A DNA stretch of 43,590 nucleotides from CBDHDN01 sp965261585. Lineage in GTDB: Bacteria; Pseudomonadota; Alphaproteobacteria; UBA6615. The notes beneath the pieces are model-generated. The model worked only from the letters and a program-made list of their open reading frames with translations, did no database searches and was not told the DNA's origin. A program made the position numbers and the translations under genes. The stretch is from NCBI GenBank assembly GCA_965261585.1, contig CBDHDN010000059.1, positions 1 to 43,590 of the forward strand, in the 5' to 3' direction. Shown one piece after another: positions 7,359 to 15,250 of the stretch. Positions within the stretch are counted from its first letter, which is position 1, and the number at the start of each line of letters is the position of its first letter.

Positions 7359-9000
7359 CCGACATTACCCAGATGACCTCCAGGATTGCGGGGATCATAC
7401 CCCCGTACCACCGTCGAGGGAACTGTATTCCCTTTGCAGCCATCCGATGGCCTGATTTTGGAGATCAGCCCTCGGTTGGAAGGCCATTTGGCCAGATTTG
7501 CCGCCATTCAGACACACCCCTCCTGTCGTTTTCACCTCGCCGTCGATTTCCCCGGCCTACGCCGGGGCGGGTCTTGGTCGCAGATCATCAATCAGGCTCA
7601 AGATTTTCCGGAACAGTTCCCTCGGCACCGCCACCTCGGCCAATTGGAACGTGACGTAGCGGCCATGGCTGACCACCTTGGCACCGATCTTTACCAACTT
7701 CTCCCGCAGCGTGGTCAGCGACCAGTACTCGACCTCCTTCGGCAAAGCCAGCGTCCGCATGAAGTTGGCGAGATTGTAGGCCAGGGCGTGAAGCTGCAGC
7801 CGGACGGCGTTATCGCGGAACCTGCGACACGACAGCCTCGTCCATTTGATCGCGTTCTTGCCTTCCTTGATGCATTGCTCCGCTTTGCCCCGCTGATTGT
7901 AGAACAATGTCACCCGCTCGGCCGGTCGCGACAGGTTGGTGACGATGAACCCGACCCGGGGAAACAGCTCGCTGGGGTGCCACTCCACCTTGGCGACGAC
8001 GCGGCGGGCCTTATCCCAGCTTTTGGCCCGATAGCTGAAGCCGGCGTAATGGCGCCGCACATGGTTCGGCGGACGGCCAACGGGTCGCGTGAGCAGATGG
8101 CAGATGCTTTCCAGAAGAACTTGGTTCTTCGGCAAACGGATCGCGTACAGGAAGCCCTCGTCTTCCAGAAACTTATTGATGTCCGGTGAGGCGAAAGCCG
8201 CATCGCCCCGGAAATACCGACGCAAATCCCTTTCCTTGTAGCGTGCCACTACCGGCTCCAGCACCTTGCGCCAGCCATCGGCGCTATGAACGTTGCCGGG
8301 ACGCAGGGCGCACCGTTCCAAATCGCCGAACTGGTTGAACAGGAACAGGGGATGATAGCAGGTGCAACCGAAGTGCCCGTTGTAGGTCGAGCCTCCCTGA
8401 GCACCGTGGGTTGGGCTGACGCTGCTGTCCATGTCGAGAATGATCTTCTTCGGCGGGCAACGGTCATGAACGCGGTCGATCCATCGGCCGGAAAGATCAC
8501 CAAGCGCGGCGAGGTTTTCCTCGGTGGCCAGAACCTCCGTCTCGAAGCGCCCCATCTGACTGCTCGAGGCCGCCTGTTTAGTGACGGCATGGCCGCCGAC
8601 GATCCACCGCATGACCGGGTCGAGGCTGAGCCGGTCGGCATCGTTCACGTCGTCGTAGCCGCCAAGGCGTCCGAAAACGGACTGGCGGAACTGGCCGACC
8701 ATGCCATGCCGCCCATTCATGCCGGTACGACTGTCGGCAAGAACATCGCCAACCATCTCAGTAAGTTCAACGGAGGCATCAAGCTCTCGATAGGCGAGCA
8801 AACCGGCGTCAGTAGTGACCTTGGACCCGTGGAACTCAAGCTTGAGTCGACGGTCAAAATCGACCCGAAGGCACCCCTGTTTCGATTCACCCATCGGGTG
8901 TGCCATATCCGCTGATCCATATCTGCTCCAACTGTATGATTCTTATAGCAGAATCCGGGTGCGGTGTCGTCAAATTACATGATCATCTGGGTAATGCGGG
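7359..9000 (-). mobile_element. IS1380-family element ISb, intact, inserted in the ISx target duplication
   Basis: The element is 1642 bp. The terminal repeats begin CCGACATTACCCAGATGA on the left and CCCGCATTACCCAGATGA on the right (reverse strand). The flanking direct repeat is ATAAA (7354-7358 and 9001-9005). Removing the element and one ATAAA restores ATGGCATATAAATA immediately left of ISx at 9008, identical to the 14 bases right of ISx at 11818-11831. ISb therefore arrived after ISx, inside its target duplication. Confidence 0.88.
7557..8906 (-). CDS. IS1380-family transposase (ISb)
   Basis: A 449-residue IS1380-type DDE transposase with an uninterrupted frame. It shows the early LKLEFHGSKVTTDAGLLAYRE region, the first acidic motif IILDMDSSVSPTHGAQ near 170, RYFRGDAAFASP near 235 and a C-terminal region including NQRGKAEQCIKEGKNAIKWTRLSC with the expected glutamate. 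It is only distantly related to the ISa transposase and clearly a separate lineage. Length and motifs suggest it is functional. Confidence 0.93.
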   Translation of the reverse strand: MAHPMGESKQGCLRVDFDRRLKLEFHGSKVTTDAGLLAYRELDASVELTEMVGDVLADSRTGMNGRHGMVGQFRQSVFGRLGGYDDVNDADRLSLDPVMRWIVGGHAVTKQAASSSQMGRFETEVLATEENLAALGDLSGRWIDRVHDRCPPKKIILDMDSSVSPTHGAQGGSTYNGHFGCTCYHPLFLFNQFGDLERCALRPGNVHSADGWRKVLEPVVARYKERDLRRYFRGDAAFASPDINKFLEDEGFLYAIRLPKNQVLLESICHLLTRPVGRPPNHVRRHYAGFSYRAKSWDKARRVVAKVEWHPSELFPRVGFIVTNLSRPAERVTLFYNQRGKAEQCIKEGKNAIKWTRLSCRRFRDNAVRLQLHALAYNLANFMRTLALPKEVEYWSLTTLREKLVKIGAKVVSHGRYVTFQLAEVAVPRELFRKILSLIDDLRPRPAPA

Positions 9001-9020
9001 ATAAATATGTAGCGCACCCG

Positions 9021-10407
9021 GAGGTATAGCTGAATCTTGTGTACGGCGTTGGAAAGAGGGCGGCGTATCCTGGTGATTGTTGCAGTCACCACTTGACCTA
9101 AGCCAAGGAAGGATACGCCATGGAAGAGAATACCGTTGTTGCCTTTCGGAACCCATCGAATTTTCAGGATGACCCGTTGACGGAAGTCCTACGAGCTGGG
9201 GCGCGTGAGTTGCTGGCTCAAGCCGTGGAAGCTGAAGTTGCCGAGTTTCTGGAAGGTCATGCGACGCTGGTTGATGACCGGGGCCGTCGCCGGATTGTAC
9301 GCAATGGCCACTTGCCGGAACGGCTGATACAGACCGGGATCGGCCCGGTGGACGTGCGTCAGCCGCGTGTCCGGGATCGGAGAGCCGGCGAGGGTGCCGG
9401 CGCCATCCGGTTCACGTCGGCGATCCTGCCGCGCTATCTGCGCCGCACCAAGAGCCTGGAGGATTTGCTGCCGTGGCTATACTTGAGGGGCATCTCCAGC
9501 GGCGATTTCTCGGAAGCGTTGGCGGCGTTGCTGGGGGCACAGGCCCCGGGTCTGTCGGCCTCCACGATCGGGCGACTGAAGGAAGTTTGGCAAGACGAGA
9601 TGGAGCGCTGGCAACGGCGTGATTTATCGGCCAAGCGCTACGTCTACTTCTGAGTCGACGGCATCTATTTTGGCGCCCGCCTGGAAGAGGAGAAGCAATG
9701 CATCCTGGTTATCATCGGCGCCACGGATCACGGAACCAAGGAGTTGATCGCCATCACCGACGGCTACCGCGAGAGCGAACAATCCTGGCGCGAGGTGCTG
9801 CTCGATCTCAAGCGGCGTGGTCTCGGCATCGGCCCGGAACTGGTGACCGGCGATGGCGCGCTCGGCTTCTGGAAGGCGCTCCGCCAAGTCTACGGGGCCG
9901 CCCGCGAGCAGCGCTGCTGGGTGCATAAGACGGGCAATATCTTGAACAAGCTACCCAAGGGTCGGCAGAACAAGGCCAAGGGTCACTTGCAGGATATCTG
10001 GATGGCCGAAACCAGGAAGGACGCGGAGACCGCCTTCGACTTCTTCCTGGAAGCCTACGGACCGAAGTACGAAAAGGCCACGGCCTGCCTGGCCAAGGAC
10101 CGGGACGCCTTGCTGAGCTTCTACGACTTCCCCGCCGAGCATTGGAAGCATGTGCGGACGACGAACCCCATCGAGAGCACCTTCGCCACGGTTCGCCTTC
10201 GCACCTATCGGACCAAGGGTTGCCTGTCACGCAAGACGGCGATGGCCATGGTCTTCAAGCTTTGCCAGGGGGCCAGCAAGAAATGGCGGAGGCTCAATGG
10301 ATCAGATCAGTTCGCCGAGATCATTCGAGGCGTCAAATTCGTGAATGGAGAACGCCAGGATCGCGCCGCCGCATGACAAACCCATACACAACTTTTGACA
10401 ATAGCTC
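9021..10407 (+). mobile_element. IS256-family element, type 2, copy A, nested in the tip of ISx
   Basis: The element is 1387 bp and is flanked by a 9-bp duplication GCGCACCCG (9012-9020 and 10408-10416) that is itself part of the ISx terminal repeat. The tips are GAGGTATAGCTGAATCTTGT on the left and GAGCTATTGTCAAAAGTTGT on the right (reverse strand). Copy B at 38812-40198 has the same length and nearly the same sequence. The transposase gene is interrupted by a stop codon. Confidence 0.94.
9120..10376 (+). pseudogene. IS256-family transposase with one nonsense codon
   Basis: A mutator-type transposase of about 418 codons, open except for TGA at 9651-9653, where copy B has TGG (tryptophan, in YFWVDGIYF). 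The stop falls at the start of the first catalytic aspartate region and splits the protein after 177 residues. The rest is complete, including ITDGYRESEQSW, LVTGDGALGFW, QRCWVHKTGNI and TTNPIESTFATVR with the glutamate. The start ATG 9120 follows AAGGAAGGATACGCC. Unless the stop is read through, this copy is inactive. Confidence 0.92.
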
Positions 10408-10438
10408 GCGCACCCGGTTCCTTGGACACAAGTTTGTC

Positions 10439-11344
10439 TCACGCGGCGGGCCTGATTGAGATCGCGGCGTGCCACGCCTGACGAGCTTGAGCGGGGCTCA
10501 GGTAGCCGTTCTTTTCGACGATCCACTGGGCATTGTAGAGTTCGACGAAGTCGCGGACGGCGTCCCGCAGCTCCGCGATGTTGCGGTAGATGCGACCATG
10601 GATGATCTGTTCCTTCAGCGTGCGATTGAACCGCTCGGCGACGCCGTTGGTCTGGGGCTCGGCGACGAAGGCGTAGGACGGCTGGATGCCCCAGAACTTG
10701 ATCTGGTTGGTGAAGTGGTCCGACAGATACTGGGAGCCGTGATCCATCCGCAAGGCCAGCCCCCGAGCCGCGCCGGCCGCGGTCGAGCCATACAGCCCGG
10801 CAAGCCCCATGGAGATCGGCTGCAGGGCGGCGAAGCGGTCGCCGCGCTTGCAGACATGCCAGCCGACACACTCGGCGTTCCAATGCTCGACGGCGGTGAA
10901 GATCCAGCCCCAGCCGTCGTCCACCGTGAACACCCGAACGCCATCGGTGCCCCACATGAGGTTCGGGGCATGAGTGATGATCTCACCGTCATGGGGATTG
11001 CCGCCACGGCGGCGGCAGCGATGGGGCGAGAGCAGATTGTTCTCGCGCATCAGGCGGAGCACCCGCTTGCGGGCAACCCGGATGTCGCGACAGACCCGAA
11101 GCCGAGCCCAGACCTTGCGGTAGCCCTCGCCCTCCCAGGGCGATGCCTCCAGGTCGGCTTCGATCGCCACCAGCAGCGCCTGGTCCGAGATCGCGGGCTT
11201 CGGTCCCCGACGCTTTGCCGGCGGCGGCTCGGCGTGCTGGCCGGAGGTCATGGCGTAGAACGAGGAGCGGGCCATGCCCCAGGCGGCGCAGACCCGCCGC
11301 AGGCCGTAGGCCAGACCCGTGCCGGGCGAGGTGGCGGCACTCAT
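10439..11344 (-). CDS. ISx copy A OrfB, integrase-core transposase
   Basis: A 301-residue retroviral-integrase-fold transposase. It has an upstream helix-turn-helix-like region (RKRVLRLMRENNLLSPHRCR), then the DDE core: WGTDGVRVF near 135, LRMDHGSQYLSDHF near 205 and NGVAERFNRTLKEQ near 240 with the catalytic glutamate. Its ATG overlaps the OrfA stop (ATGA at 11344-11341), which suggests translational coupling instead of the frameshift fusion usual in IS3 elements. It differs from copy B at a few residues (for example EASPWEG against EALPWEG). The frame is intact even though the element tip is interrupted. Confidence 0.92.
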   Translation of the reverse strand: MSAATSPGTGLAYGLRRVCAAWGMARSSFYAMTSGQHAEPPPAKRRGPKPAISDQALLVAIEADLEASPWEGEGYRKVWARLRVCRDIRVARKRVLRLMRENNLLSPHRCRRRGGNPHDGEIITHAPNLMWGTDGVRVFTVDDGWGWIFTAVEHWNAECVGWHVCKRGDRFAALQPISMGLAGLYGSTAAGAARGLALRMDHGSQYLSDHFTNQIKFWGIQPSYAFVAEPQTNGVAERFNRTLKEQIIHGRIYRNIAELRDAVRDFVELYNAQWIVEKNGYLSPAQARQAWHAAISIRPAA

Positions 11345-11751
11345 CGCCGCGACCTCCGCCGCCCCAAAGGGCCGAAGGTCTCCGTCTTGGCCTCCAGCAG
11401 TTCCACCTGCATGGTCAACTCTCCGATCCGCTTCATGGCGCTATCCAGTTCCGCCTGCACCGGATCGCCCTTGCGTTGCTTGAGCGAGGCGTCGATCCCG
11501 CCGATCGCTTTCTCACGCCACTGCTCGAGCCGGAAGATCTCTACGCCCAACTGGCGCGACAGAAGTTGCACCGGCTCGTCACGCAAAAGCCGCAGAACGA
11601 CCTCACGCTTGCGCTCCACCGTCCATCGCTGGCCAAGTCCCAGCGGGCCTGCCGGCAAAGCCTGGCCTGGGGAAAACGTGGACGAGCCAAGCTCGCCCGC
11701 ATTTACCACAGGCCCATCAACAGCAACTTTCTTCTCAAAATTATCGGTCAT
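11341..11751 (-). CDS. ISx copy A OrfA, DNA-binding protein
   Basis: A 136-residue OrfA. The core reads RWTVERKREVVLRLLRDEPV and QLLSRQLGVEIFRLEQWREK, a helix-turn-helix region of the kind found in IS3-family OrfA proteins, followed by a predicted coiled coil (DSAMKRIGELTMQVELLEAK). Start ATG 11751 was chosen because AAGGAGGA lies just upstream; a GTG 21 bases earlier is possible. It overlaps OrfB by four bases. It probably recognises the element's ends. Confidence 0.85.
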   Translation of the reverse strand: MTDNFEKKVAVDGPVVNAGELGSSTFSPGQALPAGPLGLGQRWTVERKREVVLRLLRDEPVQLLSRQLGVEIFRLEQWREKAIGGIDASLKQRKGDPVQAELDSAMKRIGELTMQVELLEAKTETFGPLGRRRSRR

Positions 11752-11869
11752 TTTCCGGTCCTCCTTGGACACTTCGATTAAGCCAATTCTGTGTCCAAGG
11801 AAATCGGGTCCGACTCGATGGCATATAAATACAACAACGACTTGATCCGATGACCACTCAGAGATACTA

Positions 11870-11972
11870 GTGCACCGACTCAGTCAGAGCCGTCACAGTG
11901 GAAACCTGATTCTGAGTACAAAACAACGGGTTGCTCCAGCGCACGGTGAATCATTTGTCTGGATCGGTGCAC
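11870..11972. mobile_element. 103-bp MITE related to IS630
   Basis: This short element has inverted ends GTGCACCGACTCAGTCA (left) and GTGCACCGATCCAGACA (right, reverse strand), with TA on each side (11868-11869 and 11973-11974), as expected for IS630/Tc1-type insertion. The ends match those of the IS630 element at 24701-25838. On the right the similarity continues inward through GATTCAC for about 27 bases. It has no coding capacity. It lies about 120 bases upstream of an SDR gene, so it may carry or disturb that gene's promoter. Confidence 0.8.
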
Positions 11973-12095
11973 TAGCTCAAGGTGCGATATCAGTTATGAA
12001 CAAGGCGTTGAGGCACTTCTCGAGCCTGACTGACTGCGAGATCACCGCCACGTGCAAAACAAGGTCAGGCTGGTGATCGAGCAGGGGAGGAGTTG

Positions 12096-12941
12096 ATGAC
12101 CGACACGAACTCACTTGCCGGCAAATATGCCGTCGTTACCGGAAGCACCCAGGGCCTCGGGCGGGCGACGGCGGAGCTGTTCGCGGCGCGCGGCGCGGCC
12201 GGCATCATCGTCACGGGACGTAACGTCGACCGCGGCAAAGCGGTCGCCGATCGCTTGCGCGGCGACGGCTGTCAGGCCGTGTTCGTGCAGGCCGACGCGG
12301 CCGACGTCGATGCGTGCCGGCGCATCATTGCCACCGCCGACGAGACCTTCGGCACGCTCGACGTGCTCGCCAACATCGCGGCGCTGACCGAGCGCGGCTC
12401 GATCTGGGACACGACGCCCGAATTCTTCGACCGCATGATGGCCATCAATGTGCGGGCGCCGTTCTTCCTGATCCAGGATGCGGTCAAGCTGATGGCGCGC
12501 GAGGGCGTGGCCGGGTCGATTGTCAACATCTCCAGCGTCGCATCCTATGGCAGTGAGCCGTACATCTGTCCCTACGTGACGTCCAAGGGCGCGCTCAACG
12601 CGCTGACGAAGAACGTCGCCTATGCAATCGTGCGCCACCGCATCCGGGTCAACGCGATCAACCTGGGCTGGATGGATTCGGACGGCGAGGACGTGATCCA
12701 GCGTCGCTGTCACAGCGGCGGCAAGGACTGGCTTGCCCAGGTCGAGGCGAAAATGCCGTTCGGCCGTCTGCTGAAGCCCGACGAGGTCGCGCGCGCGATC
12801 GCTTATCTGGCGTCGGACGAGTCCGGTATGATGACCGGTGCGTTCCTCGACCTCGACCAGTCCGTCATCGGCGGCGGCCCCGGCCCCGTGCCGCCGCCCA
12901 TTGAAGAGTGGCCGGCAGTCGCGGGCGTTTCGTTTTCGTAG
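12096..12941 (+). CDS. SDR family oxidoreductase
   Basis: A 281-residue short-chain dehydrogenase/reductase. It has the cofactor motif TGSTQGLG near residue 15, the catalytic serine in NISSVASYG, the YVTSK tyrosine/lysine pair near residue 163, and an acidic C-terminal region. It probably oxidises or reduces a sugar, polyol or hydroxy compound with NAD(P). A strong GGGGAGGAG sits just before ATG 12096; an in-frame TTG at 12093 is less likely. It converges with two Gfo/Idh/MocA oxidoreductase genes on the other strand, which fits carbohydrate metabolism, but no substrate can be assigned. Confidence 0.9.
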   Translation: MTDTNSLAGKYAVVTGSTQGLGRATAELFAARGAAGIIVTGRNVDRGKAVADRLRGDGCQAVFVQADAADVDACRRIIATADETFGTLDVLANIAALTERGSIWDTTPEFFDRMMAINVRAPFFLIQDAVKLMAREGVAGSIVNISSVASYGSEPYICPYVTSKGALNALTKNVAYAIVRHRIRVNAINLGWMDSDGEDVIQRRCHSGGKDWLAQVEAKMPFGRLLKPDEVARAIAYLASDESGMMTGAFLDLDQSVIGGGPGPVPPPIEEWPAVAGVSFS

Positions 12942-12998
12942 GTCGCCCCTCGACGGGCTCGGGCGGGCCAAACAGCGGTTCTACGGCGGAGCGCGCCG

Positions 12999-13366
12999 TC
13001 ACACGTCGACCCACGCCCCCCCGTGCGCGGGCCGACTCCACCGCGGCATGGACGACCCGCAAGGAGTGGAGCCCGTCCTCGGCGCTCGGAAAGGCCAGCG
13101 CCAGCGGATCGGGCGCGCCCGGCGCGGTCGGCGCGGATCGCTTCGGCAAAGTCGGCGTAAATGTTGGCGAAGGCGAGCGGCATGCCCTCGGGATGGCCGA
13201 TCGTGACCCGCGACGCGCGATCGGCCGCCGCCGACAGGCCGTGGCCGCCGCGCTCCGGCGTCTGGGTCGGCGCGTTGAGCGGCGTCCAGTGGAGCTGGTT
13301 CGGCTGTTCCTGGGCCCTGGCGTGGCACTTGCCCATGAAGCCAGCGTCGATGAGCCCCACGCGCAC
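12999..13366 (-). pseudogene. Gfo/Idh/MocA oxidoreductase, internally deleted and frameshifted
   Basis: A GTG at 13366 opens with the typical Rossmann start MRVGLIDAGFMGKCHARAQ, which then joins directly to a C-terminal stretch (GHPEGMPLAFANIYADFAEA). Perhaps 250 residues of the middle are missing. Two further frame changes are needed to read PLALAFPSAEDGLHSLRVVH, HAAVESARA and the terminal GGAWVDV, with TGA at 12999-13001. The catalytic EKP motif is lost. It is the remnant of a sugar dehydrogenase that once sat beside the intact relative at 13413-14405. Confidence 0.8.
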
Positions 13367-13412
13367 CGTTTCCTTCGCATCTCCACCGGATATGTTCAGG
13401 TACCCGAGGCAG

Positions 13413-14405
13413 TCAGTAGGCGATCGTAACCGGTCGGCTGGATGCGAGCGACTCGGTTGCCGCGTCGGCGATGATCTGGGCCCGCAAGCCGTCCGCCAGC
13501 GATGGGGCGACCGCTTCGCCGGACTGGACGCTGCGGATGAACGTATCGAGTGCCGCCGCGAATGTCTCCTGTCTGATGAATGTGGAGTCGGGCTCTGCGC
13601 GGCTCAGCGTGACCCCCGCGTGCGTCGCGTGGGCGACCTGTCTTTCGTGACCGGGATCCCACTGGAGCAACCCGAGCGCGCCATAGACCTCGACCCGCTC
13701 GTGAGCGCCGAAAGCCGAACGGCGGCCGTTGGTGATCTGGCAGAGCGCGCCGCCCGGCATCTTCAGCGTGACCATGACGGTGTCGATGTCGCCGGCCTGC
13801 CCGATTTCGGGGTCCACGAGACACGCACCGCTCGCATGCACCTCGACCGGAGCCTCGCCCGTCAACCAGCAGAGAAGGTCCAGGGAGTGAAGGGTCTTGT
13901 CGCGCAGGAGGCCGCCGGACACCTTGACGTACTCGAGCGGCGGCGGCTGGGAGTCGCGGGCAATGATGTGTACGACTTCCACCTGACCAATGTCGCCACC
14001 GCGGATGCGCTCGTGGATCGCCTGGAGCTCCGGCAGGAAGCGCCGGCGAAAGCCGATGAACACAGGTACGTCGGTGCCGCGCGCCTCCTCCGCCAACGTC
14101 TTCGCTTTGGCCAGATTGAGGTCGATGGGCTTCTCGCAGTAGACGGCCTTCCCCGCGCGGATCGCCCCACGCAGCAGCTCGACGTGGGTGTTGGTCGATG
14201 AGGCGATGAGGACCGCATCGATACCGTCAGCGTTCCAGATCTCGTCTGGAGTTTCCGCTACCTTCCCGCCCAGAGCCTCGACGACCCGCTCCGAAGCTGC
14301 GCTATCGACGTCGTAGACGTGACTCAACGCGGCATCGGGGTGATTCGCGATGTTCTGGGCGTGAACCCATCCGACCCGGCCGGCGCCGAACAGGGCAAAA
14401 TGCAT
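13413..14405 (-). CDS. Gfo/Idh/MocA oxidoreductase, inositol 2-dehydrogenase-like
   Basis: A 330-residue NAD-dependent sugar/polyol dehydrogenase. The N-terminus has GAGRVGWVHAQNI, the catalytic lysine lies in EKPID near residue 95, and the substrate region GGLLRDKTLHSLD keeps the aspartate and histidine used by inositol dehydrogenases. The later ALCQITNGRRSAFG and RVEVYGALG are also IolG-like. Start ATG 14405 follows GAGGAGACGCGC; the frame extends further upstream but without family similarity. It may act on myo-inositol or a related polyol. The SDR gene on the other strand and the sugar ABC importer downstream fit, but no other iol gene is present. Confidence 0.88.
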   Translation of the reverse strand: MHFALFGAGRVGWVHAQNIANHPDAALSHVYDVDSAASERVVEALGGKVAETPDEIWNADGIDAVLIASSTNTHVELLRGAIRAGKAVYCEKPIDLNLAKAKTLAEEARGTDVPVFIGFRRRFLPELQAIHERIRGGDIGQVEVVHIIARDSQPPPLEYVKVSGGLLRDKTLHSLDLLCWLTGEAPVEVHASGACLVDPEIGQAGDIDTVMVTLKMPGGALCQITNGRRSAFGAHERVEVYGALGLLQWDPGHERQVAHATHAGVTLSRAEPDSTFIRQETFAAALDTFIRSVQSGEAVAPSLADGLRAQIIADAATESLASSRPVTIAY

Positions 14406-14647
14406 GCGCGTCTCCTCGTGACTGGCAGTTGCTACACAATATGCCGGCATCCCGCGGGCAGATTTCCCGGGACTCGCGCCGGGAGGTGCACCATCGATGG
14501 CCAGCTTGCACGACACCGAAAGTGCCCCGCTTTGGGCACCGCCGCCACACCGGCCACCCTGCCACCGATCGTATTCCAATGGCTCTTTCAGCGCTATCTC
14601 GTTCGAGCATTGACGCTCGGCGCCGTCCGTTAGGTATGTCTCCGACC

Positions 14648-14770
14648 ATGCAAGCCTTTGACTACATCATCGTCGGTGCCGGGGCGGCCGGTGCGGTGAT
14701 CGCGTGTCGACTGAGCGAGATGGCGGAGGCGCGCGTGCTTCTGCTCGAAGCCGGCCCGGCCGGGAGCTGA
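14648..14770 (+). pseudogene. GMC oxidoreductase N-terminal fragment
   Basis: The first 40 residues of a glucose-methanol-choline (FAD) oxidoreductase are clear: FDYIIVGAGAAGAVIACRLS (FAD-binding GxGxxG) then VLLLEAGP. After PAGS the frame ends at TGA 14768-14770, and the sequence becomes the C-terminus of an unrelated protein. A complete GMC enzyme has more than 500 residues. The fusion point lies near 14761. Confidence 0.82.
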
Positions 14771-14871
14771 GCGCGGCGATGCGCGAGGCCTCGATCTGCG
14801 GCCTCGGTCAGGCGGCGCCAAACCCGCTCGACAGCGTCTTCAGGTTCTTCCCCGACGACGTGCCCAAGTAA
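14761..14871 (+). pseudogene. NuoF/FdsB-like flavoprotein C-terminal fragment
   Basis: Read in another frame, these 36 codons give RELSAAMREASICGLGQAAP and NPLDSVFRFFPDDV, ending in TAA at 14869-14871. This is the end of the 51-kDa NADH-binding subunit family (NuoF, or the beta subunit of NAD-dependent formate dehydrogenase), around the last cysteine of its iron-sulfur cluster. Everything upstream is missing and replaced by the GMC fragment. It is a second chimeric deletion junction, like that near position 400. Confidence 0.65.
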
Positions 14872-15250
14872 GCCGCCCACAGCGTGCCGCCAACGGCAAG
14901 TTCATTGGGCGGACACTGTATCTTGGGGCAAGCCCCTGAACGCGTTGCCACGACGGAGTGCGCCGAACGTCACGCTGATATTTCGACGTTGAGCTGCTCG
15001 CGGTACGCTAGCGCGGGGCAGGCGCGGCCCGAAAATTCGCCGCGGTCACGCCGATCGTTGCTCGCGCCACAGGGATGTGTCTAGGTTCGTCCACGTGCGT
15101 GGGCCACGGCGGTCGCCGAGCGTGGCGCAAAGCCGGTGTCGCATGCCTGGAGGCTCCGGTGTGGTGAACGCCGGCAGCGTGGATCGGGCCTTTGGGTGGC
15201 GCCGAGGCACGCCGCCGCCGGGACGCGACCCAATCGGAGGAGAGGACAAA
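14872..15250. other. 379-bp non-coding stretch upstream of the desaturase
   Basis: I see no gene, repeat or RNA here. It probably contains the promoter of the desaturase gene, but no convincing -35/-10 or -24/-12 pair was found. A ribosome site (GGAGGAGAGG) ends the stretch. Confidence 0.5.

Larger units (their letters stand above)
9008..11817 (-). mobile_element. ISx copy A, two-gene IS3-like element with 14-bp target duplication, interrupted
   Basis: Without the nested IS256 element (9021-10407) and one copy of its 9-bp duplication, this copy is 1414 bp, the same as copy B at 31173-32586. The tips are TGTAGCGCACCCGGTTCCTT on the left and, reading inward on the right, CGAGTCGGACCCGATTTCCT (copy B begins TGAGTC). 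The right flank is ATGGCATATAAATA (11818-11831). The left flank is the same 14 bases, now split by ISb (7347-7358 plus 9001-9007). Both genes are intact, but the left tip is broken 13 bases from its end. Confidence 0.87.

Noticed and set aside
11330..11350. Programmed -1 frameshift between ISx OrfA and OrfB
   Set aside because: The genes overlap as ATGA, each with its own start, and no A-rich slippery sequence is seen. Translational coupling explains the arrangement.
11818..11853. Possible 11-codon peptide starting ATGGCATATAAATAC
   Set aside because: The first 14 bases are the ISx target duplication. The reading frame is too short and has no ribosome site.
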